A stretch of 64,000 nucleotides of DNA from Bradyrhizobium sp. (GTDB lineage Bacteria > Pseudomonadota > Alphaproteobacteria > Rhizobiales > Xanthobacteraceae), in assembly GCA_028290305.1 (NCBI GenBank), contig JAQGKC010000109.1:12688-76687 (forward strand), read 5' to 3'. How positions within the stretch are numbered: the stretch's first letter is position 1; each line of letters starts with the position of its first letter. The translations under genes and the position numbers were made by a program. Of the stretch, positions 53,357 to 61,543 are shown one piece after another. The notes under the pieces were generated by a model that searched no databases, was not told the DNA's origin, and saw only the letters and a list, made by a program, of their open reading frames with translations.

Positions 53357-56038
53357 ATGCGCGCCGTCGTCGCCGTTCTATTGTTCGTGACCGCGGTTCA
53401 CGCTGCCATGTGGGGGCTGTTCCGGGACAAGCAGCAGGCCCCCGATTTCACAGGAATCCTGCCGAGCGTGTCCTATGCCCCGTTCGAAGGAACGGCGCAT
53501 CCCGACGTCGACAACATTCCAAACGCCGATAAAATCCGCGCCGACATGAAAAAGCTGGCGCCGCTGACGCGGGCGATTCGGCTTTACTCCTCCACTGGCG
53601 GCGTTGAACTGGCGCCGCCGATCGCCGCGGAATTTGGACTGAAGGTCACCGTCGGCGCCTGGATCGACAAGAACGCCGAGCGCAACGAGCGCGAAATCGA
53701 ATCCGCCATCAACCTCGCCAAGCACAACAGCAACGTCATCGGCGTGGTCGTCGGCAACGAGACGATTTATCGCGGCGAGCAAAAGGTTGATGACCTCATT
53801 GAACTTATCAAACGGGTCAAGAAATCTGTCAATGTGCCTGTTACAACGGGTGAAATCTGGAATATCTGGCGCGACAATCCGGAGCTCGCATCGTCGGTCG
53901 ATTTCATCGCCGCGCACATCCTGCCCTATTGGGAATACTACTCCGACAAGCAGGCGGTGGATCAGGCCGTCTATCTTTACCAACTGCTCCGCGACAAATT
54001 TCCCGGCAAGCGGATTGTGATCGCGGAATTCGGCTGGCCGAGCGCCGGTTACAATCTGAGGAATGCCGAACCCGGCCCGTTTGAACAGGCCGTGGTGTTG
54101 CGCAACTTCGTCAGCCGCGCCGAGGCCATCGGCATGGAGTACAACCTCGTCGAGGCGATCGATCAGCCCTGGAAGTTCTTCGAGGGCGGTGTCGGCCCCT
54201 ATTGGGGCATTCTGAATGCGAACCGCGAGCCGAAATTTGCCTGGACCGGCCCGGTCGTCAACGAAAACTACTGGAAGCTCGCAGCCGTTGCGCTCCTTGT
54301 TGGCATCCTGCTCTCGCTGCCGATCCTTCGCCTCGATCGTCCCACCGTGATGCAGTCGCTGGTGCTGTCGGCGGCGGCCAACGGCGTCGGCGCCTGGGTT
54401 GCGACCGTATTCGCCTACTGGACCGGGCACTACTTCGTTTTCGGTTCGGCCTTTGCCTTGACGCTGGGATTGACCCTGCTGGTTCCGCTGGTGTTGATTG
54501 CGATGGCACGGATCGAGGAAATCGCCGCCATCGCCTTCGGCCGCAAGCCGCGCCGGTTACTCGTCAAGGGACAGGCGGCGGAGCCGGCCGTCACGGGTAG
54601 CGACGCGACCGCCTTCCCCAAGGTCTCGATCCACGTGCCGGCGTATTTCGAGCCGCCCGAGATGCTCAAGCAGACGCTCGATGCGGTCGCCCGGCTGGAT
54701 TATCCGAATTTCGAATGCGTGGTGATCATCAACAACACCCCGGATCCCGAATTCTGGCAACCGATCCAGGATCACTGCCGCGCGCTCGGCGAACGTTTCA
54801 AGTTCATCAACGCCGAGAAAGTCGAAGGCTTCAAGGCCGGCGCCTTGCGCATCGCCATGGATCGTACCGCCGCTGACGCCGAGATTATCGGCATCATCGA
54901 TGCCGACTATGTCGTACAGCCGGATTGGCTGAAGGACCTGGTGCCGGTGTTCGCCGATCCCAGCGTCGGCCTCGTGCAGGCGCCGCAGGACCACCGCGAC
55001 GGCAACCGTTCACTGATGCACTACATCATGAACGGCGAATATGCCGGGTTCTTCGATATCGGCATGGTCCAGCGCAACGAGGCCAACGCCATCATCGTCC
55101 ACGGCACCATGTGCCTGATCCGGCGCGCGGCGATGGACATGGCCGGCGGCTGGGCCGGCGACACCATCTGCGAGGACACCGATCTCGGCTTGGCGATCAT
55201 CGAGCACGGCTGGCTGACCCACTACACCACCAATCGCTACGGCCATGGCCTGCTGCCGGACACCTATGAGGCCTTCAAGAAGCAGCGCCATCGCTGGGCC
55301 TATGGCGGATTCCAGATCGTCAAGAAACACTGGCGGCGGTTTCTTCCGGGCGCGAGCCGATTGTCGCCCGATCAGCGGCGTGAATTCACGCTGGGCTGGC
55401 TGAACTGGCTGGGCGCCGAAAGCCTGGGCGTGCTGGTCGCGATCCTCAACCTGATCTGGGTGCCGATCGTCGCCTTCGCCGACATCGCCATTCCCGACAA
55501 GATCCTGACGCTGCCGATCATCGCTGCGTTCGCCATTTCGTTGATACATTTCGTGGTGCTGTACCGTCTGCGCGTGCCGGTGAAGATGGGACAAATGCTG
55601 GGCGCCATGATCGCCGCGATGTCCGTGCAATGGACCGTGTCGCGCGCGGTGGCGAACGGGTTGATCACCGACCATCTGGCATTTTCGCGAACCTCCAAGG
55701 GCGGATTTTCGCTGATGTCGGTCGAATTCCAGGCGTTCTGGGAAGCCGTCATTGGAATCCTGCTGCTGGTGGGCGCGACCGTGTTGATCGTCACCAACAA
55801 TTCGAAGGAGGTCCGCGAGATCTATGTATTCGCGGCGGTGCTGGTGCTTGAAAGCCTGCCGTTCCTGTCCGCCGTCGCGATTGCGGTTCTGGAAAATTCG
55901 CGGGTCAACGCGTTCTCGTTCTGGCGCAATACCGGCGTGCGGACGGCGGAACTGATCGGGCTGCGTCCGGTGGCGATGCCGACCGTGGTCGGCGCCTCCC
56001 CGCCGGTGAGCTCGGACATCCATCGAGAAACCAGTTGA
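53357..56038 (+). CDS. ndvB: GH17-GT2 fusion, NdvB-like cyclic beta-1,3/1,6-glucan synthase
   Basis: 893 residues. After one membrane helix comes a GH17 domain (about 30-300; both glutamates seen in VVGNETIYRGE and IAEFGWPSAGYN). Two helices and a family 2 glycosyltransferase domain follow: Asp515/Asp517 (IDADY), the ED of CEDTDLG at 606-607 and the QxxRW at 643-647 (QRHRW). Four or more C-terminal helices complete it. This is the NdvB layout: UDP-glucose polymerisation in the membrane plus transglycosylation/cyclisation in the periplasm. Cyclic glucans act in osmoadaptation and nodulation. ATG 53357 begins the membrane anchor. Confidence 0.87.
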   Translation: MRAVVAVLLFVTAVHAAMWGLFRDKQQAPDFTGILPSVSYAPFEGTAHPDVDNIPNADKIRADMKKLAPLTRAIRLYSSTGGVELAPPIAAEFGLKVTVGAWIDKNAERNEREIESAINLAKHNSNVIGVVVGNETIYRGEQKVDDLIELIKRVKKSVNVPVTTGEIWNIWRDNPELASSVDFIAAHILPYWEYYSDKQAVDQAVYLYQLLRDKFPGKRIVIAEFGWPSAGYNLRNAEPGPFEQAVVLRNFVSRAEAIGMEYNLVEAIDQPWKFFEGGVGPYWGILNANREPKFAWTGPVVNENYWKLAAVALLVGILLSLPILRLDRPTVMQSLVLSAAANGVGAWVATVFAYWTGHYFVFGSAFALTLGLTLLVPLVLIAMARIEEIAAIAFGRKPRRLLVKGQAAEPAVTGSDATAFPKVSIHVPAYFEPPEMLKQTLDAVARLDYPNFECVVIINNTPDPEFWQPIQDHCRALGERFKFINAEKVEGFKAGALRIAMDRTAADAEIIGIIDADYVVQPDWLKDLVPVFADPSVGLVQAPQDHRDGNRSLMHYIMNGEYAGFFDIGMVQRNEANAIIVHGTMCLIRRAAMDMAGGWAGDTICEDTDLGLAIIEHGWLTHYTTNRYGHGLLPDTYEAFKKQRHRWAYGGFQIVKKHWRRFLPGASRLSPDQRREFTLGWLNWLGAESLGVLVAILNLIWVPIVAFADIAIPDKILTLPIIAAFAISLIHFVVLYRLRVPVKMGQMLGAMIAAMSVQWTVSRAVANGLITDHLAFSRTSKGGFSLMSVEFQAFWEAVIGILLLVGATVLIVTNNSKEVREIYVFAAVLVLESLPFLSAVAIAVLENSRVNAFSFWRNTGVRTAELIGLRPVAMPTVVGASPPVSSDIHRETS

Positions 56039-56187
56039 CCGAGCACAGATTTTCCGTAGGCAGCTTTGCGTGAAGAGGCTCCGCTAACAGCAGGCACGGC
56101 CAAGGCAATTGGCCTATTCCCAGTCGCGATTGGCAGGCCGCCAAGCTATTGACCCGCACCGGCCTGCCCCCTACACAGCGCCCAAGT

Positions 56188-56263
56188 GAGCGCGTAGCTC
56201 AGGCGGTAGAGCACGTGACTTTTAATCATGGGGTCGAGGGTTCGAGTCCCTCCGCGCTCACCA
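56188..56263 (+). tRNA. tRNA-Lys(TTT)
   Basis: 76 bases including the encoded CCA. Acceptor GAGCGCG pairs with CGCGCTC. The D arm GCTC/GAGC, the anticodon stem CGTGA/TCATG with loop CTTTTAA (anticodon TTT) and the T arm GAGGG/CCCTC around TTCGAGT are all present. It is the last conserved chromosomal gene before the accessory patch, and its 3' end is a classic integration site. Confidence 0.97.
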
Positions 56264-56348
56264 TGATAAATCAGATAGTTGATGGACATTGGCGGCGGCC
56301 GTCTGCCTCATCCCATCGCCCTTGGGGCAACCACGGGGCGACCCAAGT

Positions 56349-56494
56349 CAAGTTTGAGCACCATTGTCTGCCGTGATCGTGCAATTTTGCGCGCCGACAT
56401 CCGCGGTTGACTGCCGGGGCAGCAAGGGGCTATGGTGAAGTAACGGAGAGTTGATCGCGAAGCGGTTGACTTCTCTGGAGCGCAAGTTTGAGCA
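56349..56494 (+). repeat. 12-base direct repeats before the AlpA-like gene
   Basis: CAAGTTTGAGCA occurs at 56349-56360 and 56483-56494, 122 bases apart, in the otherwise empty stretch 56264-56558. They may be operator sites of the element's regulator or traces of its ends. Confidence 0.45.
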
Positions 56495-56558
56495 GTGAAA
56501 AGTTAAGCAGTAATTTTTGGGTCGCTCCAAAGTCCTTCTGGTTACGGAGCGCACCCCT

Positions 56559-56894
56559 ATGTCCATTTGCGACTCGGCATTCGCCGACAAATCCACGAAA
56601 CCCAACTCGCCTCTTCCCCACTACACGGCCACTGAAGCCAGCGCGCGCGAGACGCCGCATAAGCCGGTGCGCGCAATCCCTGATCTACCGAAAGACTATC
56701 CTCGACCGGGCCGCTTCGGCGACCGTAGCCTATGGGACGCAGTGTTACATCGCCGAATTCCGCGATCGACTTTTGTCGATTGGGAGAACTCTGGAAAGAT
56801 CCCGCCGGCTGACAAGGTGATCGGTCGGACAAAATACTGGCTCGAGGAAAATGTCTGGTCGACCATGACCTCCGGCAAGGGAGTCGCAGCATGA
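56559..56894 (+). CDS. AlpA-like small DNA-binding protein
   Basis: 111 residues, start ATG 56559 with GGAG about nine bases upstream. The C-terminal half reads SLWDAVLHRRIPRSTFVDWENSGKIPPADKVIGRTKYWLEENV, a winged-helix/excisionase pattern as in AlpA or MerR-like phage regulators (helix, turn, recognition loop, W-containing end). AlpA proteins activate excision or satellite-phage genes. The next gene starts at an ATGA overlap, so they form an operon. The N-terminal 45 residues are not family-like. Confidence 0.6.
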   Translation: MSICDSAFADKSTKPNSPLPHYTATEASARETPHKPVRAIPDLPKDYPRPGRFGDRSLWDAVLHRRIPRSTFVDWENSGKIPPADKVIGRTKYWLEENVWSTMTSGKGVAA

Positions 56895-57388
56895 CGGCGC
56901 CTCTCTTGAAGCCCAAAAACATCGTTGCTTTCCTGAAAGATGGAACGGCCTGCGTCGCTTTCTTTCCATACGCGCGCGAACTCGCTGCGTTGGAAGAGAT
57001 CGAGATCGATGCGGCGTGCCGCAAACGTTTTTTTGTCTATACGTGTTCTGATGCGCCAGTCCCGCCGGGACAATCAGGCACCGGCAAGTTCGAGGAGCTC
57101 TACCCCATCGAAAGCTTGCACTGGGCGCGCAGCAGATCAACCTGCATGAGTTCTTTGGTCCTCAAGGTCTCAAACATGATGTCTGCGCCAGACACCTTGG
57201 TCAGCTCGTTGATGGACCTCGATGCGAAGTCCGGCAACGATGACCACCGCAGCACATTGACCTTTGTCACAGACCGTCCGTTCGTCGGCGACGATGCAGC
57301 GTGGTGTCGATCTGAAGCAACGCAGACGGTGGCGCGATGCCCCCCAAATCATAGGAGATATCGCAAGGGCCAGCCGGCGGCAGGCTGA
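56891..57388 (+). CDS. Hypothetical protein of the element
   Basis: 165 residues, beginning at an ATGA overlap with the AlpA-like gene. The first 75 residues (NIVAFLKDGTACVAFFPYARELAALEEIEIDAACRKRFFVYTCSD in outline) look like real protein. After about residue 75 (57115) the composition becomes less protein-like, and another frame looks plausible, so the gene may be frameshifted or fused. No domain recognised. Confidence 0.45.
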   Translation: MTAPLLKPKNIVAFLKDGTACVAFFPYARELAALEEIEIDAACRKRFFVYTCSDAPVPPGQSGTGKFEELYPIESLHWARSRSTCMSSLVLKVSNMMSAPDTLVSSLMDLDAKSGNDDHRSTLTFVTDRPFVGDDAAWCRSEATQTVARCPPNHRRYRKGQPAAG

Positions 57389-57491
57389 TCTGGCGCAATT
57401 GTTACCGGTGCGCTCGCTGGCGCATCGTCTGGCTGGAACGCGGAGTCGTCACCCGCAACGCCCGAAGGGCGGACACGATCTCAAGACGTAA
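57294..57491 (+). CDS. Possible small basic protein
   Basis: 65 residues, basic and helical (LKQRRRWRDAPQIIGDIARASRRQADLAQLLPVRSLAHRL). It overlaps the end of the previous frame by about 95 bases. Only composition and length support it; no ribosome site is convincing. It is listed because gene order in such elements often has short basic proteins here. Confidence 0.3.
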   Translation: MQRGVDLKQRRRWRDAPQIIGDIARASRRQADLAQLLPVRSLAHRLAGTRSRHPQRPKGGHDLKT

Positions 57492-57571
57492 AGGTCGGTC
57501 GAGGATGCGGCCATGGCAAAGAAAAGCCGTGGCACCCTGGCAGGGGTAACCACGGCTGAAGATGTTCTGTA

Positions 57572-58081
57572 ATGCAAAATATATCCGATTTCGCCTCGCA
57601 ACACAATGTTGCGCGGAGCCTTTTGCCTGCGCTCCTGATTCCGGAGACCGGCACTTCTCTCCACACCCTCCTTGCTCCCGGCGCCGTAAAAACACTGGCG
57701 TGCATCGACATGCGGCCCGGCGACGGCCTTAACCGCAAGGCGCGACGGGTCGCCGTCAAAGCTCACGACATCTGTCAGGCTCGTGTGCATGCTGACATCC
57801 CCGGCTTGGATGGGCAGCTACCAACGCCGGCAGATTTTCACGCCCCAACGCTCCTCTGGGCGATCGAGACCTCCGTGCAAATCGGGCTTTGGACGGAGAC
57901 CGGCACAAGCCTCCAAGACGATGTAAGCGCCTGGCTGGTCAACGCCGCTTACGCCGGCTCCCGCTTCCAGACTCTCATCAACGCGACGCCGGCGCATGCC
58001 GCCGCTTGGCTTGCTCATGTCCATCGCTGGAAAGGTAGCGGCGCCGATATCCGCGTGTTCGGACCGGAGGGCGGGCGATGA
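57572..58081 (+). CDS. Hypothetical protein preceding the primase-helicase
   Basis: 169 residues, soluble, Ala/His-rich, no recognised domain (LHTLLAPGAVKTLACIDMRPGDG; PTLLWAIETSVQIGLWTETGTSLQDDVSAWLVNAAY). Its stop overlaps the primase start by four bases (GATGAGC context), so it is translationally coupled to the replication protein and may be a co-factor or loader. Function unknown. Confidence 0.6.
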   Translation: MQNISDFASQHNVARSLLPALLIPETGTSLHTLLAPGAVKTLACIDMRPGDGLNRKARRVAVKAHDICQARVHADIPGLDGQLPTPADFHAPTLLWAIETSVQIGLWTETGTSLQDDVSAWLVNAAYAGSRFQTLINATPAHAAAWLAHVHRWKGSGADIRVFGPEGGR

Positions 58082-60648
58082 GCGCTTTACCCATCGGATC
58101 AAAAATTGAAGGCGCGATGATTCAGGCAGCGTCCGGAGGCAGAGTTTTCCCTCTCGTCGAGAACACAACCACGCCACTGATCCCAAATTGGCGAGAGGTC
58201 GCGACCGCGGATCAATCCATCGTCCGCCAATGCTGGGCAGAGACACCAGAAGCCAACATTGGCGTTGTCGTCGATAACCTCTTGGTCTTCCACACCACGA
58301 CCGTCGAGGGCGTTACGGCTTTGGGGGACCTCTTTCGCCACCATCTCGCCGAAACCCCAAAAACCCACTGCATTGTGCTCGGGATAAATAAATGCGAGCA
58401 GCACCATTATGCGATCTTCGCGCTGCCGCAAGGTACGCGTGTTCGGCGAATTGAGAACATTCTATCCGGTGTCACCGCATTGGCGTCCGATGATTTTCTT
58501 GTCGGCCCCGGCTCTGTTGTGAACCGGTATCGCTGCACATACACCAACGCTCATCCGATCGCCGCTGCACCGAAATACCTAATGGAACTGTGCGGCGTCG
58601 AGGTGCCCTCCGAAAGCAAACCAATGAACAACGTTGTCCAGATGCGATCAGCCGTGACAACGGAGGCCGTACCGAAAACGAAATTCGAATGGGTCAAGGA
58701 TGCGGTTGCGCGGCTCCACATCGATGTTTTCCCCGTTCGCGCGTATGTCGACCCCGGCCCAAACGCCACGCCAGAGGAACGCCTGGCCGCCGCGAAGGCT
58801 GCGAAAACTCCGCTTATCAGGGACTGGCAGAACGAAGCGACCCAGGATCTCACGAAATTAAAAGCGTGGTGGAACGAATGGCCGGACGCCAATATCGGTG
58901 GTTCGACGCAGAATCACATCGCCGTCGACATCGATCCGCGCAATGGCGGTGACGCGACGTTCGCCGGGCTCGTCGACATGGGGCAAGAATTCCCCGACAC
59001 CGCTACGACACGGACGCAAAGCGGTGGGCAACATCTGATCTACGTCGCGCCCGACGGGCCGGTGAAGGGCGGAACGAACAAGCTCGGCCCAGGCATCGAT
59101 ATTAAGGCGCGCGGCGGATACGTCCTCCTGCCAGGGTCTACTATTGAAGGGCGCCTATACGATCGTGAGACGGTGCGGCCGCCGGCCTTTGCCCCGCAAT
59201 GGCTGGTGGATCTGTGCAAAGCTGCAAGGGCGAAGACCGACGCGGCCGGAAAGCGAATTGTAGAAGAGGACGACACCGCGCGCGAGCTGTTCGAACGCTG
59301 GATGCTGAAGCACGCGCCGATGGCTTACGACGGCGAGATCGACAATACCACGTACAAGATGTGCGCCAGGGGGCGTGATTTCGGTTGCTCGAAAGAGACC
59401 GTCTACGAGGTCGTTTCCGAATGGGATCAGACGCACTGCTTTCCGCAGAACAATCCGGACCGCCTTCACGTCGTCGTGGAATCGGCCGGCCGTAACCGGG
59501 AAAACGCGATCGGGAGCGCGCATCCGTTGGCGCCTGGCTTCGAGCCAGTCGAGATCGCGGAGCGTCCGGCGCCGCCGGCGCCAATCCCGTCACCTGACCT
59601 AATCCAGACATCTGCCGAATTCGTGCGAGGCTTCGTGCCGCCGGAGTACCTGGTTGACCAGGTTTTACAGCGCCGATTTTGCTATTCCCTCACGGCGCAA
59701 ACTGGCGTTGGCAAGACGGCCGTCGCGATGCTTCTGTCCGCGCACGTCGGCGCTGGCCGATCGCTCGGCAATCTCGACGTGGATCAGGGTACGGTGCTCT
59801 ACTTCGCCGGCGAGAACCCCACCGACATCCAGATGCGTTGGCTTGGCATCACGCGGGAACTCAACTTGGACCCCGCGACGGCCGACGTCCATTTCATCCC
59901 CGGCGCCATGCCGTTGTCGCAGGTTGCCTCACGGATCGCCGCGGAAGTGACCCGCAAGGGCTTGCGGCCGGCGCTGGTGGTCGTGGACACCGCAGCGGCA
60001 TACTTCGAGGGCGACGACGAGAACAGCAACACGCAGGCTGTGGCGCACGCCAGGCGCATGCGCGCGTTAACCGAGCTGCCAGGGGGGCCGTGCGTCCTGA
60101 TCCTATGTCACCCCACTAAGCGGGCTGCAGACGATGATTTGATCCCGCGCGGCGGCGGCGCGTTCTTAGCCGAGGTCGACGGCAACATCGCTCTACAGAA
60201 ACGCGAAAGTGTGATCGTGGCGAGTGCGCTGGGTAAATTCCGAGGAAGGGATTTCGTCCCGCTCAGCTTTGAACTCAAGACCGTGCGTCATCCCGTGCTT
60301 CAGGATGCGCGGGGCAGACCCATCCCGACTGTGGTCGCGCGGCACCTTGGCGAGATCGAAAAGCAGCGCCTCACCACGGATACCCTCGGCCGCGAAAACC
60401 AGCTGCTTAAAGCGGTCCACGATCATCCGGAGGCGAGCCTGCGCGACCTCGCCGAAATGCTTGGGTGGCGATACAAAACGGGGCAACCCGATCAGAGCAA
60501 AGTAACTCGCGCCCTCAAAGCACTCGCTGGGGCGAAGTTGCTTCGCCAGTACGGCCGCCGGTGGCAGCTGACACCGGCCGGGGAGACGGAACTCAAGAGG
60601 CCAGAGCAAGCGGCCGAGCCGGCGCTAAACGACGGAATTCCGCTGTAG
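58078..60648 (+). CDS. Primase-helicase with tandem PrimPol domains and RepA-like ATPase
   Basis: 856 residues. Residues about 20-172 and 205-380 are two copies of the bifunctional primase/polymerase (AEP) N-terminal domain; TPLIPNWREVAT..PEANIG aligns with TPLIRDWQNEAT..PDANIG. Copy 2 has the catalytic VDIDP (Asp284, Asp286) and SGGQH (His319). Copy 1 has VFHTT and KCEQHHY, without acidic residues, so it is probably inactive. A RecA/RepA-type ATPase follows (QTGVGKT about 541-547, LVVVDT 633-638), then a winged helix (about 770-835). Similar proteins start replication of phages, plasmids and satellites. The iteron cluster lies at its 3' end. Confidence 0.85.
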   Translation: MSALPIGSKIEGAMIQAASGGRVFPLVENTTTPLIPNWREVATADQSIVRQCWAETPEANIGVVVDNLLVFHTTTVEGVTALGDLFRHHLAETPKTHCIVLGINKCEQHHYAIFALPQGTRVRRIENILSGVTALASDDFLVGPGSVVNRYRCTYTNAHPIAAAPKYLMELCGVEVPSESKPMNNVVQMRSAVTTEAVPKTKFEWVKDAVARLHIDVFPVRAYVDPGPNATPEERLAAAKAAKTPLIRDWQNEATQDLTKLKAWWNEWPDANIGGSTQNHIAVDIDPRNGGDATFAGLVDMGQEFPDTATTRTQSGGQHLIYVAPDGPVKGGTNKLGPGIDIKARGGYVLLPGSTIEGRLYDRETVRPPAFAPQWLVDLCKAARAKTDAAGKRIVEEDDTARELFERWMLKHAPMAYDGEIDNTTYKMCARGRDFGCSKETVYEVVSEWDQTHCFPQNNPDRLHVVVESAGRNRENAIGSAHPLAPGFEPVEIAERPAPPAPIPSPDLIQTSAEFVRGFVPPEYLVDQVLQRRFCYSLTAQTGVGKTAVAMLLSAHVGAGRSLGNLDVDQGTVLYFAGENPTDIQMRWLGITRELNLDPATADVHFIPGAMPLSQVASRIAAEVTRKGLRPALVVVDTAAAYFEGDDENSNTQAVAHARRMRALTELPGGPCVLILCHPTKRAADDDLIPRGGGAFLAEVDGNIALQKRESVIVASALGKFRGRDFVPLSFELKTVRHPVLQDARGRPIPTVVARHLGEIEKQRLTTDTLGRENQLLKAVHDHPEASLRDLAEMLGWRYKTGQPDQSKVTRALKALAGAKLLRQYGRRWQLTPAGETELKRPEQAAEPALNDGIPL

Positions 60649-60870
60649 CACCGCTGCTACAGCGCTAACGAAATTTCAGCCAAAATCTGGCCTGCGTTGC
60701 ATGCTACAAAACGAGCGATACAAAATGCTACAAAATGAAAGAAACCTTTATAAAACAGCCTGTAGCAGCGCTACAGTTGCTTGCTACAAACCCCTACGCG
60801 CGGTGGGGCGTTCTCGCCCCGCAGCGGTCTGTAGTGTAGCACCCATATCCTAGATACCCGCAGTGCTACA
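60644..60870. other. Iteron-like origin candidate (8 x TGCTACA)
   Basis: The heptamer TGCTACA or its complement TGTAGCA occurs exactly at 60644, 60655, 60702, 60726, 60761, 60782, 60835 and 60864: eight copies in 227 bases, where chance predicts far fewer than one. Copies 1-2 form TGTAGCA-CCGC-TGCTACA, and at 60761-60775 TGTAGC-AGC-GCTACA is a palindrome. An A/T-rich patch (AAATGAAAGAAACC..TTATAAAAC) at 60733-60755 could be the melting site. It overlaps the stop of the primase gene. Confidence 0.72.
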
Positions 60871-60971
60871 GATTTCGATCCCACGCAGACACCACTGGCC
60901 GTATCCAATCGATGGAAAGCCGCGTCGCCGCCGGCCGCACCCCTATCTAAAATTCTCCGAAAGCTTCCACG

Positions 60972-61373
60972 ATGTCACGAGCAAAATCCACCACCGGTTC
61001 TAAGTTCACCGTCCGTGGTCAGGTCTACGTTCAAACCGGCGCGTTCTATCACACCCTGGCCAATGGCCACGAAGTCCGAGTCCTCGAACTTGATACGACC
61101 TGCCCGGAATGTTCAGAGACGTTCCAAGCTACGGCCTCGATGCGCCAGATTAAAACGCGCCAGCTGATCCCTCTCGATGTTTGCGCGCAGATGTCCTCCT
61201 GCGCTCGAGGTGTGCAAATACACTTCCCCGTTGATCCAAAGATACAGCAGCGGGATGCAGTATGGGAAACCGTCCTCACTCACTGTCGCGAGACGGCCGC
61301 TATACCCTTGTGCCAGCGTCTCCAGCGTACGTTCATCCGACATGGCTCGGTCTGCGCGACGGATTTGCGGTGA
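60972..61373 (+). pseudogene. CPEC zinc-finger-like element gene, 3' end lost
   Basis: The frame is 133 residues, but only about the first 64 (to about 61165) look native. They contain KFTVRGQVYVQTGAFYHTLANGHEV and TTCPECSETF (Cys44, Cys47), half of a zinc knuckle, and end near MRQIKTRQL. The remaining residues are antisense to the pyridoxamine-oxidase fragment, so the gene lost its end (and probably its second cysteine pair) at the junction. ATG 60972. Confidence 0.5.
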
Positions 61374-61379
61374 ACTCAT
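61166..61379 (-). pseudogene. Truncated pyridoxamine 5'-phosphate oxidase-family gene
   Basis: N-terminal fragment (about 70 residues) of a PNPOx-like FMN-binding protein: SGRLATVSEDGFPYCIPLLYLWINGEVYLHTSSAGGHLRANIERD. Intact members continue for another 70-100 residues, but similarity stops at about 61166, exactly where the mobile-element gene on the other strand also stops. Starts: ATG 61379 or 61343. It is divergent from the MocR gene, an arrangement typical of vitamin B6-linked regulators and their targets. Confidence 0.65.
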
Positions 61380-61477
61380 GATTCGGTGCACTCCGCGTCG
61401 CCGTTCGAACGAACGAGCATTTCGGGTTCCCTTGTTATCCGAAATAGGATAGGAAAAAGGTGGTCTTACGCAAAGAC

Positions 61478-61511
61478 CCACTTGGCCTCGATGAGGCATA
61501 CCACTTGCCTT
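61478..61511 (+). promoter_or_regulatory. Direct repeats in the oxidase/MocR divergent promoter
   Basis: CCACTTGGCCT at 61478-61488 and CCACTTGCCTT at 61501-61511, spaced 23 bases (about two helical turns). MocR/PdxR proteins often bind two direct repeats between divergent genes. Candidate operator, inferred. Confidence 0.4.
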
Positions 61512-61543
61512 GACCGGGCAGCTGACGTTTTCGAAAGACATCT

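Larger units (their letters stand above)
56264..61165 (+). mobile_element. Remnant of a tRNA-Lys-linked, satellite-phage-like replicating element
   Basis: About 4.9 kb starting at the tRNA 3' end. It holds an AlpA-like regulator, small orphan genes, a primase-helicase and an iteron cluster, then a zinc-finger-like gene cut at about 61165 where a truncated chromosomal-type gene begins. No integrase, capsid or conjugation gene and no second copy of the tRNA end was seen. The boundaries are inferred. Confidence 0.5.

Noticed and set aside
57118..57243. Frame reading ALGAQQINLHEFFGPQG inside 56891-57388, resembling a glyoxalase (VOC) motif
   Set aside because: Only about 40 residues, ends at a stop, no matching second half with the right spacing; may be coincidence or a tiny gene relic.
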